Below are positions 18,039 to 26,318 of a DNA stretch of 64,000 nucleotides, in pieces. The first letter of the stretch is position 1, and each line of letters begins with the position of its first letter. The stretch spans positions 1 through 64,000 of the forward strand of contig MWOX01000127.1 in NCBI GenBank assembly GCA_002026005.1, written 5' to 3'. Origin of the DNA: Prochlorococcus sp. HOT208_60m_808M21 (lineage in GTDB: Bacteria; Cyanobacteriota; Cyanobacteriia; PCC-6307; Cyanobiaceae). The notes under the pieces are model-generated. The model searched no databases. It saw nothing but the letters and a program-made list of their open reading frames with translations, and was not told the DNA's origin. A program made the position numbers and the translations under genes.

Positions 18039-18182
18039 ATGAAAAATTCTGATTTCCAAGAAAAACATTTTCAAATTTCTGATCCTATTGAAAGTTATTT
18101 TGAATGCATTATTTCCTGCGATATAAGGGATGGTAGATGTATTTCTAGGTGTGTGGAAATACTTAAAGGGAATGACAATTAA
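18039..18182 (+). CDS. Cysteine-rich small protein with twin CX3C motifs, 47 residues
   Basis: ATG 18039, stop 18180-18182. The C-terminal half contains two CX3C pairs, CIISC and CISRC, separated by six residues (DIRDGR). No signal peptide is seen, so it is probably cytoplasmic. Twin CX3C helices can form disulfide-linked hairpins or bind metal. It is five bases from the 3' end of the convergent htrA gene. I do not know a named family; the frame is credible because cysteines are rare and precisely spaced. Confidence 0.6.
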   Translation: MKNSDFQEKHFQISDPIESYFECIISCDIRDGRCISRCVEILKGNDN

Positions 18183-18187
18183 AATTT

Positions 18188-19309
18188 TTAGTTGTTTTGT
18201 AGATTAGTAATATCAGTTGGTATTACTCTTAATTCAATAAATTTATTTTTACGCTTTAATAATATATTTACTTGTTTTTTGATACCATTTTTACTAATTT
18301 GTTCTATTACGTCTGATGCGGTTTCAATATCTTTATTACCTATTTTAATTAAAATATCATCTATCTTGATTCCACTTTTTTCAGCTGGACTGTTTGGTAC
18401 TACATATCCAACTTTTACGACATTATTTTTTCTCTCAGAAATACTTTCTTCTATTAGGCTAATTCCAATCATAGGATGTATTACTTTCCCATTGTTTAAA
18501 AGTTGATTGGCAATTTCTTTAGCTTTATTAATTGGAATTGCGAAACTCAAACCCGCTCCTGGACCTGATCTTATCAATGTATTAATACCAATTACTTCCC
18601 CATCGCTATTCAACAGTGGACCTCCAGAATTGCCAGGATTAATAGCAGCGTCTGTTTGTATCAGTTCAAGTTTTTTATCATATATTCCTAATTGAGTTAC
18701 GTTTCTATTTAGATTACTAATAATACCAAGCGTAACTGTGTTTTCCAGTCCAAATGGATTTCCAACTGCTATAGCCCAATCACCAACTTTAATCTTTGCA
18801 GAATCACCCAATTTTGCTTTTGGCCAAGGCCCTTTCCCTTCAAGCTTTAGCACAGCTAAATCAGTAAAAGAGTCTTGGCCTATCAGTTTAGCGTTTAATT
18901 TTTTGCCATTGGTTAAACCAACAATTACCTTATCTGATCCATTCACTACATGAGCATTGGTCATTACAAGTCCATCTGCAAATATAAATCCGCTGCCTTG
19001 GTTTTGCTCTATCCTTGGTCGATTTTCGTTAGGCAAATCTAATCCAAAAAATCTTTCAAAATATGGGTCTAAAAATAGTTGAGAATTTCTTGGAAAATTT
19101 CTTTTCTTAACATATCTTTGAGTATCAATTGTCACTACAGCTGCACCGGTTCTTTCTACAGCTTTAGTTATAAAAGATTTGTTCGAATATAAATTAACTT
19201 CATAAATATTTGGTTTGCTTAATGGTTGGGACATTATTTTTACAGGATATTTAATGCCCACTGTAATTAATGAGACGATTAGTAATAGCTTTTGGATGTC
19301 TCTTTTCAA
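18188..19309 (-). CDS. HtrA/Deg-type serine protease
   Basis: 373 residues from a TTG start. N-terminal hydrophobic segment (residues 8-20) acts as signal or anchor to the periplasm or thylakoid lumen. Trypsin-like domain with catalytic triad His 120 (MTNAHVV), Asp 150 (FTDLAVL) and Ser 228 (NPGNSGGP). One PDZ domain near residues 270-365 (VVPNSPAEKSGIKIDDILIKIG). These proteases clear damaged proteins, including photosystem II subunits after light stress. Cyanobacteria carry HtrA, HhoA and HhoB; which one this is cannot be settled here. Confidence 0.93.
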   Translation of the reverse strand: MKRDIQKLLLIVSLITVGIKYPVKIMSQPLSKPNIYEVNLYSNKSFITKAVERTGAAVVTIDTQRYVKKRNFPRNSQLFLDPYFERFFGLDLPNENRPRIEQNQGSGFIFADGLVMTNAHVVNGSDKVIVGLTNGKKLNAKLIGQDSFTDLAVLKLEGKGPWPKAKLGDSAKIKVGDWAIAVGNPFGLENTVTLGIISNLNRNVTQLGIYDKKLELIQTDAAINPGNSGGPLLNSDGEVIGINTLIRSGPGAGLSFAIPINKAKEIANQLLNNGKVIHPMIGISLIEESISERKNNVVKVGYVVPNSPAEKSGIKIDDILIKIGNKDIETASDVIEQISKNGIKKQVNILLKRKNKFIELRVIPTDITNLQNN

Positions 19310-19483
19310 TTTTGATTTTTTACGTACTTCGAGAGATTTAATACACCATATCAGTGTAATTTAAATATAACTACTAATTAAAATTAGTGAATCTAGAGAA
19401 TAATTTAATAACTTAAAGTAGCTAAATTTCTTTTTTTCGAGCTATGATGGTTATCATATAACTCTACTAAATTTATAAGTTTG

Positions 19484-19747
19484 ATGACTATTCTATTTCC
19501 AATAATATATTCTGCAGCATTGACTTATTTAGTTTGGAAAGCTTTTAAAGTTATGTCTAATGGTTGGGGTATATCCGATAATAAAAATCAACGATTGAGT
19601 ACTTCCAGTTTTAAACAAAAAAAGTACACAGTACATCCAGAACTTTTAGATAAATCAGGAAACATAACAGAAGAGGAACTACTAACAGTAAGATTTTCGA
19701 ACGACAATGACACTACATTAGAAGAAAAAGGTTCAACAACTGAATAA
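19484..19747 (+). CDS. DUF2973 small membrane protein
   Basis: 87 residues, ATG 19484 (a TTG three bases earlier is also in frame). Membrane segment at residues 3-20 (ILFPIIYSAALTYLVWKAF), then a soluble tail with KYTVHPELLDKSGNITEEELLTVRF, the recognisable block of DUF2973 proteins found widely in cyanobacteria. Role unknown. Same strand as the next gene, 24 bp away. Confidence 0.75.
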   Translation: MTILFPIIYSAALTYLVWKAFKVMSNGWGISDNKNQRLSTSSFKQKKYTVHPELLDKSGNITEEELLTVRFSNDNDTTLEEKGSTTE

Positions 19748-19771
19748 TTAAATTATATCAAAGGAAAAAAA

Positions 19772-20155
19772 TTGGAATTAAGAACAAAAATTGTCTCAGC
19801 GGTAATAAGATCACTCAAGTTGCCACCAAGGTTTCGTTTAAAAATGGTTAAAGAAGATCCAGTGAGACTTGAACTAAGTCTTACTCCTTCTTACGGTAAA
19901 AATCCAGTAATTGTTGGTATAGTTGAATCTTTAGACTTAGTCGCCCGAAGAGATAGAGAAGGTAGACTACCCAGAGATCTTCAAGGGACTTGGGACTGGA
20001 CTGTAAGACATGGAAAAGTTAGTACTGGAGGTTGGAATCCCATGTTAAAAGAAGCATTGCAAACAATGTTTGATACAGGATTGCCAGCCATTGTATTTGA
20101 GGAGTTAACTGGAGATGAGTATCGACCTGTTGATGGTGTAAGACATGTTAAATAA
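19772..20155 (+). CDS. Conserved cyanobacterial hypothetical protein, 127 residues
   Basis: TTG start at 19772 with an AAAGGA ribosome site eight bases upstream, which decides the start. The protein is compact and soluble with conserved-looking blocks LPPRFRLKMV, GTWDWTVRHGK and PAIVFEELTGDEYRPVDGVRH. It lies between the DUF2973 gene and hli on the same strand. I recognise it as a picocyanobacterial conserved protein without a known role. Confidence 0.7.
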   Translation: MELRTKIVSAVIRSLKLPPRFRLKMVKEDPVRLELSLTPSYGKNPVIVGIVESLDLVARRDREGRLPRDLQGTWDWTVRHGKVSTGGWNPMLKEALQTMFDTGLPAIVFEELTGDEYRPVDGVRHVK

Positions 20156-20223
20156 ATAATTAATTATTTATCATAAATTCCCCCTTAAAACGTTAAGATA
20201 ATTTGATAGTAATCTAGTTAATT

Positions 20224-20370
20224 ATGAATAATGACAATCAACCAAGATTTGGCTTCGTAAATTTCGCAGAAACTTGGAATGGCCGTATGGCAATGATGGG
20301 TATTTTGATTGGACTTGGTACTGAATTAATTACTGGACAAAGTATTCTTCGACAAATTGGAATAGGTTAA
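20224..20370 (+). CDS. hli: High-light-inducible protein (Hli/Scp)
   Basis: 48 residues, too short for most gene finders. Single membrane helix with the Hli chlorophyll-binding signature: ETWNGRMAMMGILIGLGTE followed by LITGQ and ending in RQIGIG. Hli proteins bind chlorophyll and carotenoid in the thylakoid and protect photosystem assembly under strong light. It follows a 68-bp spacer and is four bases from the convergent zinc-ribbon gene. Confidence 0.93.
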   Translation: MNNDNQPRFGFVNFAETWNGRMAMMGILIGLGTELITGQSILRQIGIG

Positions 20371-20374
20371 TATT

Positions 20375-20716
20375 TTAATTAATTTCTTCTGCTTCCACTT
20401 CAATGGTACTTTCACTAGGCTTTTTACCTAATTTATTTTTCTTATTTATATTCTCTAATTCTGCACCACAATTCATGCAGGTTTCACTAAAACCTAATGA
20501 TATTGCCCCACAATTATTGCATGTATTAATTTTAGATTTGTAAGAGTTAAAACCCATAAACACTAAAACTAATAATAGAAGGGGAATTAAAAATAAAAGA
20601 AGTAGGATATTTCCAACAAAGCTAATGAAAAAGTTAAATCCAAAAATTGGAATAACTATAAGTATGATTAATGAGTACGTAAGAAGATTTTTATTAGCTT
20701 TTAGAAAATCATTCAC
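20375..20716 (-). CDS. Membrane protein with a zinc ribbon
   Basis: 113 residues. Two hydrophobic segments (about 12-34 and 36-55, rich in Leu and Phe), then two CX2C pairs, CNNCG and CMNCG, separated by 13 residues, a rubredoxin-like zinc ribbon facing the cytoplasm, and an acidic tail. It is 11 bp downstream of the YihY-like gene on the same strand. Function unknown. Confidence 0.7.
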   Translation of the reverse strand: MNDFLKANKNLLTYSLIILIVIPIFGFNFFISFVGNILLLLFLIPLLLLVLVFMGFNSYKSKINTCNNCGAISLGFSETCMNCGAELENINKKNKLGKKPSESTIEVEAEEIN

Positions 20717-20727
20717 CTTAGTTATCC

Positions 20728-21642
20728 TTATCTGTAATTTCTCTTTTTATTTACTAAAGTCATACTAGCAATTACTACACTCCAACACTGTCCAAAATAT
20801 AAAATCACTCCTAATAGCCATACCCATAAAGTAAGTACAAGAAAACCTCCAATAAAACCGTAAGCTTGAAATCTTACTCCTAGTGAGAGAATACTTTTAC
20901 TCACTGCTAGGTTCAAAGTGGTTAGACCAATTCCAATAAGAAAAGATCCAGGTAACAGTGGTTTCAATGGAACTTTTCTACTGGGTAAAAGTGCTTGTAA
21001 TAAAAGAGCCATTAAAGAAAAGCCAATTAGTGGTATTGCAAACTTACCAACTTGTAATAGCGGCAACTTTAATAATAAATCAGAAATAAGATTATTAGAT
21101 TTTGAAAGATTTTCTAAAACGTTATTTGGGATCATCCTAAGATTTGCACTAATTTGATCTAGTACCATTAAAAAACCAATAAAGAATACTATTAAAAAGG
21201 CTTCAACTCTATTTCGGAGAAACTTCGAAGCTTGCACTCTCCAAGCAGCATTAACTTTTTTAGAAGGAATTTCGTCCTCCCAAAGCCTATCCGAACCTCT
21301 CTGAAGAGATAGATATGCATTTCCCGCGGTAAAAAGTAAAAACATAGCTCCAAGAATACCTGCTCCAAAACCTTGATCTATTAAATTAAATAATGTTGTC
21401 TCTACTAACTCAACCACTGAAGGAGGTAAAATCTGAGCAGCAATTGCAATTATTTGTTGATCTAATCCTTCTTGTTTTCCTAGGAACCATGAAGCTATTG
21501 AAAGAGAAATTAGAAGGATGGGAAAAAATGATTGAAGTGTGTAGTATGCAAATGCAGCGCTTAAATCAACACAATCAGATTTGCTCCATCTCTCACAAGC
21601 TCCCCATAAACTTTTCAGTATCCATGTTGAACTTCTCTGCAT
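20728..21642 (-). CDS. YihY/BrkB family inner membrane protein
   Basis: 304 residues from ATG 21642 (a TTG at 21657 is in frame). Six membrane segments; the family N-terminal signature DLSAAFAYYTLQSFFPILL and the internal GNAYLSLQRGSDRLW are present. Formerly mis-called ribonuclease BN. Its transport substrate is unknown. It forms a probable pair with the zinc-ribbon membrane protein. Confidence 0.88.
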   Translation of the reverse strand: MQRSSTWILKSLWGACERWSKSDCVDLSAAFAYYTLQSFFPILLISLSIASWFLGKQEGLDQQIIAIAAQILPPSVVELVETTLFNLIDQGFGAGILGAMFLLFTAGNAYLSLQRGSDRLWEDEIPSKKVNAAWRVQASKFLRNRVEAFLIVFFIGFLMVLDQISANLRMIPNNVLENLSKSNNLISDLLLKLPLLQVGKFAIPLIGFSLMALLLQALLPSRKVPLKPLLPGSFLIGIGLTTLNLAVSKSILSLGVRFQAYGFIGGFLVLTLWVWLLGVILYFGQCWSVVIASMTLVNKKRNYR

Positions 21643-21733
21643 ATTAATTTTCTTCAAATATTTTATTTATTTACTTAATTTTTATTGTATCTGATTAAGA
21701 AATTTTTCAAGCAATTTTTTATTTATGATGCAA

Positions 21734-22534
21734 CTATTTTTCTAATAATAAATTGGCCCATGGCTTTAAAATTTCAAATTTTTCTATAGATCTACAAGCA
21801 ATTAATGGAAAATTAATATCGCTCAAGTCTTCTCCTGAAACTAAATTTAAAGGATCTTTTTCTAACCACTCTATAGAACAATTGAGTTCTTCTAATAGCA
21901 GCCAGGCTGCTGCAATATCCCATATCTTAGGGGTTGATTCTATTGCCCCGAAAGTTTGTCCCATCGCTACACTCGTAAGATTTAAACTCGATACACCTAA
22001 GAGTCTAATTTTGCCAGGAAATACTGAGGTTGGTTTTTTTTGTAAAATTTTTATTGATCTACTACATAAAGAAATGCATTCACTTTGACGATTATTTTGG
22101 CTAGAATCTATTTTCTTGTTATTTAACCAAACCCCTTCACCTTTAATGGATAAAAAATTTTTTTTCAATGAAGGAATTATTAAAAAAGAAGATTGTGGTT
22201 TACCATCAACGAACCTTGCTACAGATATAGACCAATAAGGAATACCTGCAGCAAAATTTGTTGTCCCATCGAGTGGATCGACCACCCAGTAAGCTTTTGA
22301 ATTTGGAATTAACTTTTGCCCTTCTTCACTAAGGACCCCTTCACCTGGAGCTATTGAAGCTAAGCCATCTACGATTGTTTTGTCACTCCATAAATCACAA
22401 CTTGTTAATAATGATCCGTCTGCTTTATTGCTGGAGCTAATATTTCCAAAATCTTTTTTTTGACGTTGACTAACTAATTCAAATAAGGAGTCTAATTCAC
22501 TTAGTTGCTTATTAGTTAAATTTGGTGGATTCAT
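21734..22534 (-). CDS. Inositol monophosphatase family protein
   Basis: 266 residues. Metal-binding motifs in order: EEG (in VLSEEGQK), the signature WVVDPLDGTTNF, and the C-terminal WDIAAAWLL. These enzymes remove phosphate from inositol phosphate, 3'-phosphoadenosine 5'-phosphate or fructose bisphosphate. The start is chosen as ATG 22534-22532, which overlaps the TGA of the upstream tolC gene in an ATGA junction, implying translational coupling; an in-frame ATG at 22549 is less likely. Confidence 0.87.
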   Translation of the reverse strand: MNPPNLTNKQLSELDSLFELVSQRQKKDFGNISSSNKADGSLLTSCDLWSDKTIVDGLASIAPGEGVLSEEGQKLIPNSKAYWVVDPLDGTTNFAAGIPYWSISVARFVDGKPQSSFLIIPSLKKNFLSIKGEGVWLNNKKIDSSQNNRQSECISLCSRSIKILQKKPTSVFPGKIRLLGVSSLNLTSVAMGQTFGAIESTPKIWDIAAAWLLLEELNCSIEWLEKDPLNLVSGEDLSDINFPLIACRSIEKFEILKPWANLLLEK

Positions 22535-23967
22535 ATTTGTATATTGCAAATAGACTCTGTATCTTTAATTTTAGTATTATCACTACCCAAACAATTTTTA
22601 CTTATATCAATAAAAGTTAATCTTTCTAATTCATCTAAATTCAAATTGTAATTATATATTGCATTAATATTTTTTGATTTCGCATTACTTAATTCACTTT
22701 GCCTAACAAGAACATCTTTTAGAGTTGATATGCCAACATCATATCTAAGTCTGGAAAGCCTCACAGATTCTTTGCTAGATTCAATTTCTTTAAGAGTGGA
22801 AATAATTTTTTTTTCATTTAATTTAAGATTCAAATAAGCTTTATTAATACTTGTGGTAACAGTATTTTTTAGATTTTCATAAGCATATTTTTCAGCTTTT
22901 GCTTCTGCTATTTTTGATTTATAAGAGTTCTTATTTTGTCCGCCATCAAAAATACTCCATGTAAAATTTAGACTTATGGTATTTGTATAATTAGATCCAG
23001 ATTTTTCATAGTCAATATCTCCAGTGGCACCGACTTCTCCCTTGGAAAATATACTGGATAATGTATTGCTGATATAGATATTTGGCTTATTTTGAGCTAA
23101 AAAACTATTTGCTTGGCTCGTTTTGATTAATTTTTGAAGAAGAAGATTTTTTAAGGAAAGATTATTATCTAAACCTTCATTAATATTTTTATTCAATCTA
23201 TGATTCCAGAAACCTATTAAATTTTGCTCATTATTACTTACGAAATCCCCATTAATATTAAGAATTTCTTTAAGAGAAATTTTATTAATTTCATGTTCTA
23301 TTTTTTTTTCATTAAGTGATTGTTTATCTCGAGACAATTGAGCTTCTGCTTCAAGAACTTCAAATTTTGTACCAATTCCAGCATCTAACTTTGCTTTAGC
23401 ATTTTCTAAACTTGTAATTGATAAATCAAGTGTGAATTTTTTATTTTGAATATCTTGATATGACTTTTGGTATTTGTGATATCTCATTCTTGCTTCTTGA
23501 ATTAAATCTTTTTTCTTAATCTCATAGTTATTTTCTGCAATTTTGTAATTTGTTTTGGCAATTTTAATTTCTGATCCTCTAAGTGGGTCAATTAAGTCCC
23601 ATCTAACATTGAGAGAAGGATTAGCCGTAAATTGAGAGGTTTTTAAAGTATCTGAATTGCTATTGTAATTTTTACCTGCGACATATTTTGGTAATCCAAT
23701 TGCTTGAAAATCTAGGGATGGGTATTTTTGAGAAATTTGACTGGAAAGATTAAAGCTTGCAGAGGTTACTAATTTTTCTAATGATTTTAATTCTTGATTA
23801 TTTAATATAATTTTTTCTATTTCTTGATAATCAACAAAAGTAATATTTGCTTTTTCTTCTAGAACATTATCAATATAATTTTTTGTTTCGCTAGACAAAA
23901 CATTAAAGTTATATATACCTAGAGTAAGTGGTAAGAATAAGATAGGCTTTATTATTCTTCTAAGCAT
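22531..23967 (-). CDS. TolC-like outer membrane efflux protein
   Basis: 478 residues with an N-terminal hydrophobic signal (about 6-25). Two copies of the outer-membrane-efflux coiled-coil domain: ARMRYHKYQKSYQDIQNKK...SLENAKAKLDAGIGTKFEVLEAEAQLSRDKQSL, and a C-terminal repeat with RYDVGISTLKDVLVRQSELSNAKS. It forms the trimeric exit duct for type I secretion or RND pumps across the outer membrane. No partner membrane-fusion gene is adjacent. Translation is coupled to the phosphatase gene downstream. Confidence 0.88.
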   Translation of the reverse strand: MLRRIIKPILFLPLTLGIYNFNVLSSETKNYIDNVLEEKANITFVDYQEIEKIILNNQELKSLEKLVTSASFNLSSQISQKYPSLDFQAIGLPKYVAGKNYNSNSDTLKTSQFTANPSLNVRWDLIDPLRGSEIKIAKTNYKIAENNYEIKKKDLIQEARMRYHKYQKSYQDIQNKKFTLDLSITSLENAKAKLDAGIGTKFEVLEAEAQLSRDKQSLNEKKIEHEINKISLKEILNINGDFVSNNEQNLIGFWNHRLNKNINEGLDNNLSLKNLLLQKLIKTSQANSFLAQNKPNIYISNTLSSIFSKGEVGATGDIDYEKSGSNYTNTISLNFTWSIFDGGQNKNSYKSKIAEAKAEKYAYENLKNTVTTSINKAYLNLKLNEKKIISTLKEIESSKESVRLSRLRYDVGISTLKDVLVRQSELSNAKSKNINAIYNYNLNLDELERLTFIDISKNCLGSDNTKIKDTESICNIQI

Positions 23968-23992
23968 TTTTTATACTATTGAGGATATTCGA

Positions 23993-25372
23993 TTAACCAA
24001 TCAAAGTATTAATAATATCATTTGAATCATCAAGAACGTGAATTTTGGTATTTAATTGATTTTCAACTTCTTTAATATTTTTATCATCTAAAAATAAATC
24101 AGTATTAATTTTTAACATAATAGACGGTATGTAAACAGCTTCTCCTAAATCCTTATCTTTCAGCCCGTAAATAAGATCTTCTCCAGTAAGAAGACCTGTA
24201 ACAACTTGATCTTGACCCCAATAAATACTTGGCAAACCATATAAATTAATTGTTAATCCATTAATTAAGTTTAATTTCTCAACTGTAGGAATTAGGGCTT
24301 CATAAACTAATTTACCAACAATCCAACTAACTTTTTTTGGCTTTTTTACTTTTTGGGGTAGGTTTTGAGTTTTTTCTCTTAATGCTTCTAGAAAGTTTCT
24401 AATAGTCCCAACTCCATTAGATTCTTGTGGCATATTTTCATAGGTTTTGTAACTAGGTAAATTTGTCCCAGCAATTAAATACCATTCGTCTGCTAGCCAA
24501 CAAAAACGAGTCCCAAGAGTATTTTGTAGAGAGGCTTGAATTCTTTCTACTTGTTTAATAGTTTTTTTTGCGTATTCTGGGATGATTGATTTCAATCCAT
24601 CATTTTCAGGTCTAAATTTTGTAAGTCCTACAGGAACAATTGCTACTGAAAGTACTGTTTGGGAGGATTTTTTGTAGAATTCAGCAAGTTCTAAAATTGA
24701 TTTCTCAAGAATATCCCCATCATTTATATCAGGACAAACAACAATTTGAGCATGTATTTGAATAGAGTTTTTTTCAAACCACGAAATTTGATCAAGTATC
24801 ACTCCTGCTTTTTTATTTTTTAATAATTTTTCTCTTGTGGCGGGGTGAGTAGCATGAACTGAAATAAAAAGTGGGGATAGTTTTTGCATAGCAATTCTTT
24901 CCCAGTCTTCTTTTTTTAAATTCGTAAGAGTTAAATAAGAGCCATATAGGAAACTTAATCTATAATCATCATCTTTTATATATAGGCTTTTTCTTTTACC
25001 ACTTGGCTGTTGATCAATAAAACAAAATGGACATCTATTATTGCATTGCTTGATTGAATCAAATAATGCATCTTTAAAATTTATACCTAAATTAACGTCT
25101 TGATCTTTTTCAATATTTATATTGTGAATCTCATGATTTTTATCTAAAACTGATATATCTAAAATTTCTTCACTAATCAGAATCTGATAATCAATTAAAT
25201 CTCTTGGTTTCTTCCCATTAATACTAATAATTGAATCACCTGATTCAAATCCTATTTCTTCAGCAATAGAATTAGCTTCGATACTTTCAATTTCTGCAGG
25301 GTTTATTTTATAAGTAATATTAGGAACCAAAAGATCAATGGGATCTTCCTTGTAATTAATTTCTTGCCACAC
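23993..25372 (-). CDS. Cyanobacterial radical-SAM/PDZ protein (DUF512 family)
   Basis: 459 residues from GTG 25372. Residues 27-70 resemble a PDZ domain (IEANSIAEEIGFESGDSIISING). A radical-SAM-like cysteine triad follows at 110, 114 and 117 (CNNRCPFC), then DUF512 (VGTIRNFLEALR, LYGLPSIYWGQDQVVTGLLTGEDL). The group is annotated as a putative Fe-S oxidoreductase restricted to oxygenic phototrophs; its substrate is unknown. It is divergent from the DUF3120 gene with a 178-bp spacer. Confidence 0.85.
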   Translation of the reverse strand: MWQEINYKEDPIDLLVPNITYKINPAEIESIEANSIAEEIGFESGDSIISINGKKPRDLIDYQILISEEILDISVLDKNHEIHNINIEKDQDVNLGINFKDALFDSIKQCNNRCPFCFIDQQPSGKRKSLYIKDDDYRLSFLYGSYLTLTNLKKEDWERIAMQKLSPLFISVHATHPATREKLLKNKKAGVILDQISWFEKNSIQIHAQIVVCPDINDGDILEKSILELAEFYKKSSQTVLSVAIVPVGLTKFRPENDGLKSIIPEYAKKTIKQVERIQASLQNTLGTRFCWLADEWYLIAGTNLPSYKTYENMPQESNGVGTIRNFLEALREKTQNLPQKVKKPKKVSWIVGKLVYEALIPTVEKLNLINGLTINLYGLPSIYWGQDQVVTGLLTGEDLIYGLKDKDLGEAVYIPSIMLKINTDLFLDDKNIKEVENQLNTKIHVLDDSNDIINTLIG

Positions 25373-25550
25373 AATTTAAGGCCAAATAATCTTATTTATA
25401 TTTATTCTAAACTTATATAAGACTCAAAGTGTATTAAATACTTTTAAAAAACTAAATATAGGTGTGAAATTAAGGGCCTTTTATTTATTAAAATATGGCA
25501 TTCGCAGTTTTCTAAAACACGATTTAGATTAATTAAAATAACCTTTTTCA

Positions 25551-26318
25551 TTGAAAGAATTAATTACAAAAAATTTAGAAGTAAAAGATAAATTCAACTA
25601 TGAATCCCATAAGATAGTTGATTCATACGAAAATGGTTTTTTATCAAATCCTATATCTTTAAGATTGTGGTCCTCTTTTTTTGTTATTTTACCTATTTTT
25701 GTTCAAGCACCTTGGGTTAGATTAGAACCAATAAGTGCTCTTTGTTTTACTTTTGTTATTGTCTTAGTGGCAATTGTTTTGAATAAAAAAGGATCAAATA
25801 AGTGGTTTATTGTCAGTTCATTATTACTTGGTATATCAGGTAGTTGGCTTGGTGGATGTTTGTTCTGGGGATGGTTAAGTCCATTTCCTATCCTACACAT
25901 ACCTGTTGAAGCTGTAGTTCTTCCATTAGCTTTAATTGGAATTGGTACTAATTGGAAAATAGGTTCAAGTTTTTATATCTCTTCTTTATTTGGAACCGCA
26001 GTTACCGATATTACAATATTTTTAATAGGAATCATGGATCAATGGAGGCAGGTAATTACAGCAGATTCTGAAAATGCACCCATGATTCTTCAAAAAACTT
26101 CAGAGAGTCTTATTCAAATAAAATCATTATCTATTATCGCCTTTGTTGCTCTTATACTTTGGTTTATTTCAAAAGAAATTTTAGATTATGGCACAATAAA
26201 TACTACTAATGGTAAAGCACTCTTAGTTTCTGGTTACGTAATTCAAACTACATTAATTGTTGATGGTATTTTTATTGTTTTAGCAATTCTGCAACCAACT
26301 TTTAGTGGATTGGTTTAA
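25551..26318 (+). CDS. DUF3120 multi-pass membrane protein
   Basis: 255 residues from a TTG start. About seven hydrophobic segments; the central block SWLGGCLFWGWLSPFPILHIPVEAVVLPLA is typical of the cyanobacterial DUF3120 family, of unknown role. Its TAA overlaps the ATG of nadB (TAATG at 26316-26320), so the two are translationally coupled. Confidence 0.8.
   Translation: MKELITKNLEVKDKFNYESHKIVDSYENGFLSNPISLRLWSSFFVILPIFVQAPWVRLEPISALCFTFVIVLVAIVLNKKGSNKWFIVSSLLLGISGSWLGGCLFWGWLSPFPILHIPVEAVVLPLALIGIGTNWKIGSSFYISSLFGTAVTDITIFLIGIMDQWRQVITADSENAPMILQKTSESLIQIKSLSIIAFVALILWFISKEILDYGTINTTNGKALLVSGYVIQTTLIVDGIFIVLAILQPTFSGLV

Noticed and set aside
21753..22088. Plus-strand frame opposite the inositol-phosphatase-like gene
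   Set aside because: Overlaps a well-supported enzyme with all metal motifs in the other strand.
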